This document shows, in pieces, positions 41,246 to 50,578 of a stretch of DNA of 64,000 nt. Numbering within the stretch: position 1 is the first letter of the stretch; each line of letters starts with the position of its first letter. This DNA comes from Pelagibius sp. Alg239-R121 (GTDB taxonomy: Bacteria > Pseudomonadota > Alphaproteobacteria > Kiloniellales > Kiloniellaceae). Where the stretch lies: assembly GCF_947331435.1 (NCBI RefSeq), contig NZ_CAMZOF010000013.1:1-64000 (forward strand). Reading direction: 5' to 3'. Position numbers and translations under genes: made by a program. The notes under the pieces are model-generated. The model saw nothing but the letters and a program-made list of their open reading frames with translations, was not told the DNA's origin and did not search any database.

Positions 41246-41732
41246 GGAAGGCGTGCTGGCCGAGGACAACTGGCAGTCCCTCGCCGACGAAGACAATCTG
41301 GTTGACGGCCCGATTGTCGTCAGCCTCGAGCGCTGGCAGGAAGAGCGCGAGAGCCTGCTGGCCCGCAATACACCGCTCGGGCTGCGCCTGAGAAGCGATC
41401 AGTCTCCGGCATTGGTTGTCGATGACCTGGAACGTTTCTCGGTTGTTGCTCTGGAGTTTCCGAAGTTCGCTGACGGCCGGGCCTATTCCTATGCCCGTCT
41501 GCTGCGTGACCGTTACGGCTTCAAAGGCGAAGTCCGTGCCGTCGGTCATGTGTTTCGGGATCAGTTTCTGCTGATGCAGCGTTGCGGCTTCGATGCGTTC
41601 GAGGTTGCCGATCCGGCAGCTGTGGAGGCATGGGAGCAGGCGGTCTCGGAGATCTCCGTGACCTATCAGCCGGGCGCTGATGCCCGGCGGCCAGCCCTGG
41701 CGCTCCGCCGCAGCCGACCGGCCGTGGCCTAG
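41232..41732 (+). CDS. DUF934 family protein
   Basis: A 166-aa DUF934 protein, a standard companion of ferredoxin-type sulfite reductase. Family features are the ALEFPKFADGRAYSYARLLR and GHVFRDQFLLMQRCGFDAFE blocks. The start overlaps the end of cysI by 14 bases. Its exact activity is not settled; association with sulfite reduction is by gene neighbourhood. Confidence 0.9.
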   Translation: MPLIKEGVLAEDNWQSLADEDNLVDGPIVVSLERWQEERESLLARNTPLGLRLRSDQSPALVVDDLERFSVVALEFPKFADGRAYSYARLLRDRYGFKGEVRAVGHVFRDQFLLMQRCGFDAFEVADPAAVEAWEQAVSEISVTYQPGADARRPALALRRSRPAVA

Positions 41733-41742
41733 GCCCGGACAC

Positions 41743-42492
41743 ATGGTGCAACAGATTGAAGTTGCGCCGGAGAGCCTGGTGAAGCGTTACCAGGATCTGC
41801 CGGACAGGGACCTGCTGCGCGTTGCGATCGGGGAAGCCTTTCCCGGCCGGATCGCGGTGGTGTCGTCCTTTGGCGCGGAATCTGCGATTGTTCTGAGCCT
41901 TGTGGCACAGATCGACCCCTCGGTTCCGGTGATTTTCCTGGATACCGGAAAGCATTTTCCCGAGACCCTGGACTACCGGGATCAGCTGATCGATCGCTTC
42001 GGCCTGACCGATGTGCGGTCGATCGAGCCTGCCGCTGCCGATCTGGCGGCTGAAGATCCGGACGGGACGCTCTGGCAGCGTAATACGGTCCGCTGCTGCG
42101 AACTGCGAAAGGTCGCGCCGCTGGCGCGCGCGCTCGAGGGCTTCGACGCCTGGGTGACGGGCCGAAAGCGTTTCCACGGCGCACTCAGATCCTATCTGCC
42201 CCGGATCGAGTTCGACGGCGAGCGTTACAAGGTCAATCCAATAGTCGATTGGTCGGCCGAGAAGATTGAGGCGGCTTTTGACGATTTGAACCTGCCGCGG
42301 CATCCCCTGACCGATGATGGCTTCCTGTCGATCGGTTGTGCGCCCTGCACCCAGGCGCCGCTTGATGACAACGCCGTGCGGTCCGGCCGCTGGGCGGGGT
42401 CGGGGAAAACCGAGTGCGGGATCCATAACCGTCCGGCGCCGCCTGCCGCTTCTGCGATGAGACGTCCCGGCGCACCTTTGCCGGGATGCTGA
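41743..42492 (+). CDS. cysH: APS/PAPS reductase
   Basis: A 249-aa reductase. The PP-loop-like region is VVSSFGAESAIVLSL and the substrate region is FLDTGKHFPETLDYRD. The four cysteines of an APS reductase [4Fe-4S] cluster are present as RCCELRKVAPL and IGCAPCTQAP. The catalytic cysteine is in GKTECGIH. These cluster cysteines favour adenylyl-sulfate (APS) over PAPS as substrate. The longer start at 41680 overlaps DUF934 coding, so ATG 41743 is preferred. Confidence 0.93.
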   Translation: MVQQIEVAPESLVKRYQDLPDRDLLRVAIGEAFPGRIAVVSSFGAESAIVLSLVAQIDPSVPVIFLDTGKHFPETLDYRDQLIDRFGLTDVRSIEPAAADLAAEDPDGTLWQRNTVRCCELRKVAPLARALEGFDAWVTGRKRFHGALRSYLPRIEFDGERYKVNPIVDWSAEKIEAAFDDLNLPRHPLTDDGFLSIGCAPCTQAPLDDNAVRSGRWAGSGKTECGIHNRPAPPAASAMRRPGAPLPGC

Positions 42493-42554
42493 GCAGGATC
42501 TGAAAGACCGGCCTCTCGCAGAATTTCAATTCCAGAAGATAATAGAGAAGATTG

Positions 42555-42866
42555 ATGAGCTATATCGTTGTGACCGACCGTGAAGGCGCCGAACACCACT
42601 TGGAGGCCGTCGAAGGCTGGCGGGTGATGGAAATCATCCGGGACCATGGATTGCCGATCAAGGCCGAGTGCGGCGGTGCCTGCAGCTGCGCCACCTGCCA
42701 TGTCTATGTCGCGCCCGAGTGGCAGGAGCGTTTGTATCAAGCCACGGATGAAGAAGTCGATATGCTCGACGAAGCCTTCGAAGTCGAAGAGGAGTCCCGC
42801 CTGAGCTGCCAGATCCTTTTTTCCCAAGAACTGGCGGGCCTGAAGCTGCAGCTCGCCCCGCAATAG
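42555..42866 (+). CDS. [2Fe-2S] ferredoxin
   Basis: A 103-aa adrenodoxin-type ferredoxin. Cluster ligands are CGGACSCATC (CX5CX2C) and a distant cysteine in LSCQI, the vertebrate/FdxB spacing. Its place 62 bp after cysH in the same direction suggests it donates electrons to the sulfite reductase, though these ferredoxins also serve Fe-S assembly and P450 systems. ATG 42555 follows an in-frame TTG. Confidence 0.88.
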   Translation: MSYIVVTDREGAEHHLEAVEGWRVMEIIRDHGLPIKAECGGACSCATCHVYVAPEWQERLYQATDEEVDMLDEAFEVEEESRLSCQILFSQELAGLKLQLAPQ

Positions 42867-43027
42867 TCGCGGCGGCGATCGGAGCGCTTAGGTCGCCTGC
42901 AGGGGGCAATATAGCGGTTGCCGTGCCCGGCGGAATTTCTATGCTAACCGGCTAAGTCATTCTCCAGCAGATCGCGGCGATAGAATCTGGCGCTTGATCT
43001 GCGCTTCCCGGTTTTCAGTGAGGTTCC

Positions 43028-44152
43028 GTGCAGATCAACAGCAGTTTCGACGGTGGCAACATAGAGGTCGTTGACCTCTCCAACGCCGCAAATCCCAAGG
43101 TCCGGATTTGCAAGGACAACGAATCCGACTTTTTGCAGTGGTTCTACTTCCGGCTGATCGATCGTCGCGGTACAGATATCGCCGTGGACGTCGTCAATGC
43201 CGGCGAAGTCACCTATGCCGGCGGGTTCGAAGGATATCGGGCCGTCGCCTCCTACGATCGGGAAACCTGGTTCAGGGTCGATACATCCTTCGACGGCAAG
43301 GTCATGACCCTGCGGCATACGCTTGAGCAGGACGCGATCTACTTCGCTTATTTTGCACCCTTTTCCATGGAACGTCATGCGGACCTGGTGGCGAGTGCGG
43401 CCGAAGCTTCCAATGTCTCGCTGGATGTTCTGGGCGAGACCCTGGACGGCCAGGCAATGGACCTCCTGACCATCGGAACTCCCGGCGAGGACCGCTTGCC
43501 CTGCTGGGTTATCGGACGCCAGCATCCCGGCGAGACGATGGCCGAATGGTGGATGGAAGGTTTTCTGGACCGCATGACCGACCCGCACGACCCGGTTGTC
43601 CGCGCGCTATTGGAGAAGACAGTCTTCTACGTGGTTCCCAACATGAATCCGGACGGCAGCCGCCGCGGGCACCTGCGGACCAATGCCAGGGGCGTGAACC
43701 TGAACCGGGAATGGGAGAACGCGTCGATGGAGCGCAGCCCGGAGGTTTTTCTGGTGCGCGAGCGTATGCATCAGACCGGGGTGAGGCTTTGTCTGGACGT
43801 CCATGGCGACGAGGCCCTGCCTTATAACTTCATCGCGGGCTTCAACGGGATCCCCTCGATGACCGACGCCCAGATCACGCTCTACCGTGATTTCAGGGAA
43901 AAGCTTGCGGCAATCTCGCCGGACTTCCAAACCAAGTTCGGCTACCCCGAGACCCAGCCGGGTAAGGCCAGTCTCGCGATGTGCACCAATTACACGGCGG
44001 AAACCTTCGGCTCTCTCTCCATGACCCTGGAGCAGCCTTTCAAGGACACCGTCGACTCGCCCGACGAATTCTTCGGCTGGTCGCCGGCGCGCTGCGGCCG
44101 TTTGGCTTCGTCCTGTATCGACACCATCTATTCCGTCGTCGACCGTCTATAG
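43028..44152 (+). CDS. M14-family zinc carboxypeptidase
   Basis: A 374-aa protein with an N-terminal beta-sandwich (to ~120) and a C-terminal M14 peptidase domain, as in cytosolic carboxypeptidase-like proteins. Zinc ligands are RQHPGETMAEWWMEG (HXXE) and LDVHGDEALPYNF (His). The arginine region is RTNARGVNLNREW and the catalytic Glu lies in SMTLEQPF. There is no signal peptide, so cytoplasmic. It would trim C-terminal residues from imported peptides or modified proteins. The start is GTG 43028. It heads a run of genes for an exporter and a peptide importer. Confidence 0.88.
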   Translation: MQINSSFDGGNIEVVDLSNAANPKVRICKDNESDFLQWFYFRLIDRRGTDIAVDVVNAGEVTYAGGFEGYRAVASYDRETWFRVDTSFDGKVMTLRHTLEQDAIYFAYFAPFSMERHADLVASAAEASNVSLDVLGETLDGQAMDLLTIGTPGEDRLPCWVIGRQHPGETMAEWWMEGFLDRMTDPHDPVVRALLEKTVFYVVPNMNPDGSRRGHLRTNARGVNLNREWENASMERSPEVFLVRERMHQTGVRLCLDVHGDEALPYNFIAGFNGIPSMTDAQITLYRDFREKLAAISPDFQTKFGYPETQPGKASLAMCTNYTAETFGSLSMTLEQPFKDTVDSPDEFFGWSPARCGRLASSCIDTIYSVVDRL

Positions 44153-44156
44153 GTTG

Positions 44157-45092
44157 ATGACCGCTTTATCCTCGGTTTCACCATCCGCGCCTCCCATCGG
44201 GTGGCGTGACCATGGGCGCATGCTGATTGCCACGATGCTGATTGCAACGTCCTTTCCTGTCGTCGCGGCGATCGCCGATGGACTGGACGCGCTGGTTCTC
44301 ACGTTCCTGAGGTTCCTGATCGCGGCTGTACTGTTTCTGCCGATTGTAATCCTGAAGTACGGACTCACGTTGCCGGGCCTGCGCGACCTTGCCCGCTATG
44401 CGGCGATCAGTGCCTGTATGGTTGGATTTTTCTGGTGCATGTTTGAGGCCCTGCGGACCACCACTGCCCTCAACACGGGCGCGCTTTTTACCTTCATCCC
44501 CAGCATCGCCGCGCTCGTTTCAGCCGTTCTCCTCAAGGATCGTCTGGACCGGAAGAAGCTGATCGCGCTGGTGCTTGGTTCGGTTGGGGCACTGTGGGTG
44601 GTCTTCCGCGGTGATCCCAGCCGTCTGCTGGGGCTGGAACTCAATCATGGCGATCTGATTTTCTTTCTCGGCTGCATTTTCTTCGGCTTCTATACCCCTT
44701 TGGTGAAGTTCTTTCATAAGGGCGAAGCGATGCCGGTCATGACCTTCTGGACCCTGGCAACCGGCGCGCTCTGGCTGTTTCTTCTCTCGATCCCGAGGCT
44801 CATTGAAATCGACTGGCCCGCGATCGAACCGAAGGTTTATCTGGGCACCGCATATCTGGCAATTTTCACGACCCTGATCACCTTTTTCCTGACGCAGTAT
44901 TCGACGGTGCGACTCGGGCCGACAAGAGTCATGGCCTACAGCTACATGAATCCGGCGCTGGTTCTGGCTTTGACCTGGGCTCTTGGCCAGACACCGCCGA
45001 GCCTCATGATTTTACCCGGCGTTTTCATTGTTCTCGGTGCGACCGTCGTGCTGCAGGGCTGGCTGCGCCTGGGTGGGCGCTCATCTACCTGA
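44157..45092 (+). CDS. DMT-family (EamA) transporter
   Basis: A 311-aa protein with ten predicted membrane helices in two EamA repeats (MLIATMLIATSFPVVAAIAD, ALRTTTALNTGALFTFIPSI, FFLGCIFFGFYTPLVKFFHK, VMAYSYMNPALVLALTWALG). Such proteins usually export small metabolites or amino acids. ATG 44157 follows the carboxypeptidase stop by four bases. Export of surplus amino acids released by the peptidase is a reasonable inference. Confidence 0.9.
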   Translation: MTALSSVSPSAPPIGWRDHGRMLIATMLIATSFPVVAAIADGLDALVLTFLRFLIAAVLFLPIVILKYGLTLPGLRDLARYAAISACMVGFFWCMFEALRTTTALNTGALFTFIPSIAALVSAVLLKDRLDRKKLIALVLGSVGALWVVFRGDPSRLLGLELNHGDLIFFLGCIFFGFYTPLVKFFHKGEAMPVMTFWTLATGALWLFLLSIPRLIEIDWPAIEPKVYLGTAYLAIFTTLITFFLTQYSTVRLGPTRVMAYSYMNPALVLALTWALGQTPPSLMILPGVFIVLGATVVLQGWLRLGGRSST

Positions 45093-45237
45093 GGTAAACT
45101 TGATATCGTGGACAGCCTTCCGCCGATAGGGCATGCTTTCCGGCAATAGCCCGCAAACGATTGCGGCAAAGTGCAGATTTGGCGCTCGGAGTCCCATCCG
45201 GGCGCGCACAAATTAATAACATCAGGAGGTCAGGAAT

Positions 45238-46824
45238 ATGCGAAGACTATTGGGGGCGGTTGCGATTGCCGCTATGGCTTGGACGACTCCGGCGGCGTTC
45301 GCGGAGACGCCGAAAGATACGCTCGTGATGGCCAATGCCATCGACGATATCATCACTTTGGATCCGGCGGAGATTTTCGAGTTTTCCGGTGCCGAGTATG
45401 CCGGCAACACCTATGACCGTTTAATTGGTTATGAAATTGAAGACGTCTCCAAGATCTACGGCGTCGCCGCCGAGAGCTGGAGCATTTCCGACGACGGCAA
45501 GACTTACACCTTCAAAATGCGCCCGGGCATCAAGTTCATTTCGGGCAATCCGCTGACCGCTGAAGACGCCGCTTTCTCTCTGCAGCGCGCGATCATTCTC
45601 GACAAGTCGCCAGCCTTTATCCTCACCCAGTTCGGCTTCACTCCGGAGAACGTGAAAGACAAGATCAGGGCGACCGACGACTCCACACTGGTGATCGAAA
45701 CCGATCAGGCTTATGCGCCGACCTTTTTGCTTTACTGCCTGACTGCGACGATCAGTTCCGTGGTCGACAAAAAAGAAGTCATGGCCCACGAGCAGGACGG
45801 CGATCTGGGACACAAGTGGCTGCGCACAAATTTCGCCGGCTCCAGCACTTTCAAGCTGCGTCAGTGGAAGGCCAATGAAGTTCTGGTGCTCGACCGGAAT
45901 GACGATTACTGGGGCGAACTTCCGGCCATGAAACGCGTGGTCATCCGTCACATCGCGGAACCCGCTACCCAACGTCTTTTGCTGGAAAAAGGCGACATCG
46001 ACATCGCGCGCAAGCTTGGCGCCGACCAGTTGGCGGGCCTTGAAGGCAACGCCGATATTCGTGCGCGCCAGGGCGAGAAGGGGGCTGTCTACTATCTCGG
46101 ACTGAGCCAGAAAAACGAATTCCTGAGTAAGCCGCAGGTGCGTCAGGCACTGAAGTATCTGGTCGATTACAAAGGCATCGAACAGACCATCATGAAGGGC
46201 AAGGCCACCGTGCATCAGGCCTTCCTGCCCAAGGGTTTCCTCGGCGCCCTGACCGAAACACCTTTCAGCCTCGACGTCGAAAAGGCCAAGGCTCTGTTGG
46301 CCGAAGCTGGTCTGGCAGACGGCTTCAGCCTGACCATGGATACGCGCAACACGGCTGAGATCACCGAGATGGCGCAGTCGATTCAATCGACCTTCGCCCA
46401 GGCCGGCATCAAGCTGGAAATCATTCCCGGTGACGGCAAGCAGACGTTGACCAAGTACCGTGCCCGCAACCACGACATCTACATCGGCCGCTGGGGCCCG
46501 GATTATCAGGATCCGCACACCAATGCCGATACCTTCGCACGGAACCCGGATAATTCCGACGACGCCAAGTCCAAGCCGCTGGCATGGCGGAATTCCTGGG
46601 ATATTCCTGCGATGACCAAGCAGGCCGATGCCGCCGTACTGGAACGCGACGCCGCCAAGCGTGCCGAGATGTATCTGGCTCTGCAGCGTGAGCACCAGCA
46701 GGTCTCGCCCTTCGTCGTGATGCTTCAGGATATCGAAGTCATCGCGGAGCGCGCCAACACCAAGGGCTTCATTATCGGCCCTGCGTTCGACGACAACCGC
46801 TATCACAAAGTGACCAAGGACTGA
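45238..46824 (+). CDS. Peptide ABC transporter substrate-binding protein
   Basis: A 528-aa SBP_bac_5 periplasmic protein with a signal peptide ending near AAFAET (residue ~22). Family marks are LVMANAIDDIITLDPAEIFE, SWSISDDGKTYTFKMRPGIK, LTAEDAAFSLQRAI and the C-terminal YIGRWGPDYQDPHTNADTFA. A good Shine-Dalgarno (CAGGAGG) precedes it. It binds peptides or similar solutes for the two permeases and two ATPases downstream. The ligand cannot be determined. Confidence 0.92.
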   Translation: MRRLLGAVAIAAMAWTTPAAFAETPKDTLVMANAIDDIITLDPAEIFEFSGAEYAGNTYDRLIGYEIEDVSKIYGVAAESWSISDDGKTYTFKMRPGIKFISGNPLTAEDAAFSLQRAIILDKSPAFILTQFGFTPENVKDKIRATDDSTLVIETDQAYAPTFLLYCLTATISSVVDKKEVMAHEQDGDLGHKWLRTNFAGSSTFKLRQWKANEVLVLDRNDDYWGELPAMKRVVIRHIAEPATQRLLLEKGDIDIARKLGADQLAGLEGNADIRARQGEKGAVYYLGLSQKNEFLSKPQVRQALKYLVDYKGIEQTIMKGKATVHQAFLPKGFLGALTETPFSLDVEKAKALLAEAGLADGFSLTMDTRNTAEITEMAQSIQSTFAQAGIKLEIIPGDGKQTLTKYRARNHDIYIGRWGPDYQDPHTNADTFARNPDNSDDAKSKPLAWRNSWDIPAMTKQADAAVLERDAAKRAEMYLALQREHQQVSPFVVMLQDIEVIAERANTKGFIIGPAFDDNRYHKVTKD

Positions 46825-46840
46825 TCGGTCTGGACATTTT

Positions 46841-47911
46841 GTGACAAACGGTTCGCATAACGCGGCAACCGGCGAAGTAAATTCGACTCGCTTTCGGTTG
46901 CCGCAGCCCGTCAAGGTGGTCCTGGGGTTGGTGACAACCCTGGGACTGACCTTTCTGGGTCTTCTCGTGGTCACCTTTTTCATTGGCCGGGTGGTTCCGA
47001 TCGATCCGGTGCTGGCGGCAGTCGGGGATCACGCTTCGGCTTCAGCCTATGAAAAGGCCAAAATTGAACTGGGACTTCATCTGCCTCTCTGGCAGCAGTT
47101 TCTGGTCTACGTGAAGAACGTGGCCGTCGGTGATTTCGGCGAGTCGGTTCTCACGGCCAATCCCGTCATCGACGACATTAAACGGGTCTTTCCGGCAACC
47201 CTCGAGCTGGCCAGCATGGGGACCATCTTCGGAGTGGTTCTGGGCATTCCGATGGGGGTGATTGCTGCAGTTCACAAAGGCCGCTGGCCCGATCAGCTGG
47301 TTCGGGTCTTTGGTTTGCTGGGCTACTCCGTGCCGGTGTTCTGGCTCGGCCTGGTCGGATTGCTGCTGTTTTATGCAAAGCTCGACTGGGTGGCGGGTCC
47401 GGGCCGTCTCGACATCGCTTACGAATATCTGGTCGATCCCGTCACCGGCATGCTTCTGGTCGATAGCCTGATTGCCGGAGAGATCGACGTCTTCTTCAAT
47501 GCCTTCAGTCATATTGCCCTGCCTGCCATCATCCTCGGCTACTTCAGCCTCGCCTATATCAGCCGCATGACGCGCTCCTTCATGCTGGAGCAGCTCAGCC
47601 AGGAATACATCATCACTGCCCGGGTCAAGGGCCTCAGCGAAACCCGGATCATCTGGCGCCATGCGCTGGGCAACGTCATGGTGCCCCTGGTGACGGTGAT
47701 TGCGCTGTCCTACGCCAATCTGCTGGAGGGTTCGGTCCTGACCGAAATCGTCTTTGCCTGGCCCGGTCTTGGACAGTACATCACCAATTCCCTTTTACAG
47801 GCTGACATGAACGCGGTTCTTGGTGGGACCGTCGTGGTGGGCAGCGTTTTCATCAGTCTGAACCTTCTGTCCGATATTCTCTATCGGCTGCTGGACCCGC
47901 GTGCCAAATGA
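46841..47911 (+). CDS. Peptide ABC permease, DppB type
   Basis: A 356-aa inner-membrane permease with six helices and an EAA loop (QEYIITARVKGLSETRIIWRHALGN). The first helix is preceded by an unusually long cytoplasmic N-terminus of about 25 residues. The start is GTG 46841, 16 bp after the binding-protein gene. The stop overlaps the next permease by four bases. Confidence 0.92.
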   Translation: MTNGSHNAATGEVNSTRFRLPQPVKVVLGLVTTLGLTFLGLLVVTFFIGRVVPIDPVLAAVGDHASASAYEKAKIELGLHLPLWQQFLVYVKNVAVGDFGESVLTANPVIDDIKRVFPATLELASMGTIFGVVLGIPMGVIAAVHKGRWPDQLVRVFGLLGYSVPVFWLGLVGLLLFYAKLDWVAGPGRLDIAYEYLVDPVTGMLLVDSLIAGEIDVFFNAFSHIALPAIILGYFSLAYISRMTRSFMLEQLSQEYIITARVKGLSETRIIWRHALGNVMVPLVTVIALSYANLLEGSVLTEIVFAWPGLGQYITNSLLQADMNAVLGGTVVVGSVFISLNLLSDILYRLLDPRAK

Positions 47912-48831
47912 CCGATCTTTCAACGCGCTCTCCCACGGGTCTCAAAGCCTGGCTGACCAATGAAAATCCCGAGTCCCATCTCCAGGCAAGTTGCGGGCGC
48001 GCCTACTACGCCTGGCTCGACTTTGCGGCCAACCGCCTGGCGCTGCTGGGGTTGATCATTGTCGGCCTTCTGGTTCTCGTCGCAGCTCTGGCGCCGCTTC
48101 TTGCCACCGCGTCGCCCATCGCGCCCGATCTGCAGAGCCGCCTGCTGCCGCCGAGCGCCGACTATTGGTTCGGCACGGATGAGCTGGGCAGGGATATTTA
48201 CAGCCGCATCGTCTACGGCACCCGCCTGACTCTCTATGTGGTCGTTCTGGTGGCCATCATCGCCGCACCCGTCGGCCTGCTGGTGGGAACCTCAGCCGGA
48301 TATTTCGGCGGCTGGATCGACAAGGTTCTGATGCGGATCACCGACATATTTTTGGCCTTTCCACGCCTGATCCTGGCGTTGGCTTTCGTATCGGCACTTG
48401 GCCCGGGGATCGAAAACGCCATCTTCGCCATCGCGATCACCTCCTGGCCGCCCTATGCCCGTATTGCCCGTGCCGAAACCCTCACCATCCGCCGCGCCGA
48501 CTACATAGCCGCCATCCGCCTGCAGGGCGCGTCGGCGGGCCGGGTGATCTGGGGCCATGTCGTGCCGCTCTGTACCTCCTCGATCATCGTGCGCGTTACT
48601 CTGGATATGGCCGGGATCATCTTGACGGCGGCTGGACTTGGGTTCCTGGGACTGGGCGCACAGCCGCCGCTGCCCGAGTGGGGGGCCATGATTTCTTCCG
48701 GCCGCAAGTTCCTGCTGGACCAGTGGTGGCTGGCGTCGATCCCGGGGATCGCAATCTTCGTGGTCAGCCTCGGCTTCAATCTGCTTGGCGACGGTTTGCG
48801 CGACGTGCTCGATCCAAAGAGTGGGGATTGA
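47908..48831 (+). CDS. Peptide ABC permease, DppC type
   Basis: A 307-aa permease partner. The family start (FAANRLALLGLIIVGLLVLV) is followed by DYWFGTDELGRDIYSRIVYG, the hallmark of DppC/OppC. The EAA loop is ADYIAAIRLQGASAGRVIWG. It forms the heterodimeric channel with the DppB-type protein. Start ATGA overlaps the upstream stop. Confidence 0.93.
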   Translation: MTDLSTRSPTGLKAWLTNENPESHLQASCGRAYYAWLDFAANRLALLGLIIVGLLVLVAALAPLLATASPIAPDLQSRLLPPSADYWFGTDELGRDIYSRIVYGTRLTLYVVVLVAIIAAPVGLLVGTSAGYFGGWIDKVLMRITDIFLAFPRLILALAFVSALGPGIENAIFAIAITSWPPYARIARAETLTIRRADYIAAIRLQGASAGRVIWGHVVPLCTSSIIVRVTLDMAGIILTAAGLGFLGLGAQPPLPEWGAMISSGRKFLLDQWWLASIPGIAIFVVSLGFNLLGDGLRDVLDPKSGD

Positions 48832-48832
48832 G

Positions 48833-49669
48833 ATGAGTGACCACCTGCTTTCGGTTCGCGATCTCTCCGTCTCTTTTGATACCCGCAAGGGGTTGGTTGA
48901 GGCGGTGCGCGGCGTAAGTTTTAATCTTGGCCGGGAAAAACTGGGGATCGTCGGCGAATCCGGATCCGGCAAGTCCCAGACCGGGCGTGCCTTGCTCCGC
49001 CTGACTCCACCGCCGGGACGCGTAACCGCGTCAACTATGACCTTTGACGGTATCGACCTGCTCGCGGCTTCCGACCGGCAACTACGTGATCTGCGCGGCG
49101 GGCGCATTTCCATGGTGATGCAGGATCCGAAATATTCGCTCAATCCCGTAATGACCGTCGGCCGCCAGATATCCGAAGCCTACCGGGCGCATGCCAAAGC
49201 CTCTAAGGCCGTTGCCAAAGCCAAGTCGCTGGAAATGCTGGAGGCGGTGCGGATCCGCGATCCGGAACGGGTTTACCGCGCCTATCCCCACGAGGTCTCG
49301 GGTGGTATGGGCCAGCGCATTATGATTGCCATGATGCTGATCACCGATCCCGACCTTCTGATCGCGGACGAACCGACCTCGGCCCTCGACGTTACGGTCC
49401 AGCTTCAGGTTCTCGCGATCCTGGACGATTTGGTGACGACTCGCGGGCTAGGGCTCATCTTCATCAGTCATGATCTAAACCTGGTGGCCTCCTTCTGTGA
49501 CCGTATTCTGGTGATGTATGGCGGTCAGGTCATGGAGGAGCTCGCTGCCGCCGAACTTCATCAGGCGCAGCATCCCTACACAAAGGGACTGTTGAACTGC
49601 TTGCCGCAGATCGATGCGCGGCATGCGGCGCTGCCGGTGCTCACCCGCGATCCGGCCTGGCTCCTATGA
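48833..49669 (+). CDS. Peptide ABC ATPase, DppD type
   Basis: A 278-aa ABC ATPase: Walker A GESGSGKSQTGRA, signature VSGGMGQRIMIAM, Walker B LLIADEPTSALDV. The C-terminal oligopeptide-transporter extension is short (ends at LTRDPAWLL), so it is smaller than typical DppD. The ATG follows the permease stop by one base. The stop overlaps the next ATPase start. Confidence 0.92.
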   Translation: MSDHLLSVRDLSVSFDTRKGLVEAVRGVSFNLGREKLGIVGESGSGKSQTGRALLRLTPPPGRVTASTMTFDGIDLLAASDRQLRDLRGGRISMVMQDPKYSLNPVMTVGRQISEAYRAHAKASKAVAKAKSLEMLEAVRIRDPERVYRAYPHEVSGGMGQRIMIAMMLITDPDLLIADEPTSALDVTVQLQVLAILDDLVTTRGLGLIFISHDLNLVASFCDRILVMYGGQVMEELAAAELHQAQHPYTKGLLNCLPQIDARHAALPVLTRDPAWLL

Positions 49670-50448
49670 TCGATATTCAGGATCTCAACGTTACCTTTTC
49701 CACCGGCGCTGATCTGGTGCATGCCGTCAAGAACGTGAGTTGCCGGATCACCGCCGGCGAATCCTTCGGTCTCGTAGGGGAATCCGGTTCTGGCAAATCG
49801 ACGGTTCTGCGCGCGCTCTGTGGTCTGGCGACGGACTGGAGCGGTCGTGTCTCCATCGACGGCGAGGCTCTGGAGCCGACGGCGCGCCGCTCGGATTCCT
49901 TCTACAAGACTGTGCAGATGGTCTTTCAGGATCCCTACGGTTCGCTCCATCCGCGCCACACGGTCAACCGCATCCTGTCCGAACCGATCGCGATCCAGGG
50001 ATTGGACAAACCGGGGCCGCGGGTGGAAGAGGCGCTGGAGCAGGTTGGTCTCGGCCATGGTTTTCGCTTCCGCTTTCCGCATCAGCTTTCCGGCGGACAG
50101 CGACAGCGTGTCGCCATTGCCCGTGCCTTAATCTTAAAACCGAAAATTCTGTTGCTTGACGAGCCGACTTCGGCGCTCGACGTCTCGGTCCAGGCGGAAG
50201 TGCTGAACCTGCTGATGCGCTTACGCGAAGAGCTGTCGCTGACCTTCGTGCTGGTCAGTCACGACCTGGCTGTGGTCTCGCATATCTGCGATCGCATTGC
50301 GGTGATGCGCAATGGCGAGGTGGTCGAAGAAGTCACGGCCGATGAATTGGCACGCGGCGAACCCGGCCAGCGCTATACCCGTCAGCTGCTGGTGGCGAGC
50401 AGGGGTTATGATCGAGAAGCCATCGATCAGTTCGAGGACTTTGGCTGA
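49666..50448 (+). CDS. Peptide ABC ATPase, DppF type
   Basis: A 260-aa ABC ATPase: Walker A GESGSGKSTVLRA, Q-loop VQMVFQDPYGSLHPRHTVNR typical of DppF/OppF, signature LSGGQRQRVAIARAL, Walker B LLLDEPTSALDVS. It pairs with the DppD-type ATPase; overlapping ATGA implies coupled translation. Last gene of the importer operon. Confidence 0.93.
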   Translation: MIDIQDLNVTFSTGADLVHAVKNVSCRITAGESFGLVGESGSGKSTVLRALCGLATDWSGRVSIDGEALEPTARRSDSFYKTVQMVFQDPYGSLHPRHTVNRILSEPIAIQGLDKPGPRVEEALEQVGLGHGFRFRFPHQLSGGQRQRVAIARALILKPKILLLDEPTSALDVSVQAEVLNLLMRLREELSLTFVLVSHDLAVVSHICDRIAVMRNGEVVEEVTADELARGEPGQRYTRQLLVASRGYDREAIDQFEDFG

Positions 50449-50537
50449 TAGGTCTGCGCACTTTAGGTGGCAGGACCTCCAAAAATACCGAAACCCTCCC
50501 CACCTTGTCCGACCGGCGAAGAGGGTTCCTCGGAGTG

Positions 50538-50565
50538 GTGGATCCGGATGTTCGTCCGGATCCAC
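50538..50565. terminator. Hairpin between convergent genes
   Basis: GTGGATCCGGA (50538-50548) pairs perfectly with TCCGGATCCAC (50555-50565), giving an 11-bp stem with a six-base loop, 13 nt past the DM13 stop codon and 90 nt past the ABC operon. No T-tract is visible. Confidence 0.6.
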
Positions 50566-50578
50566 GTGAATGACCGCG

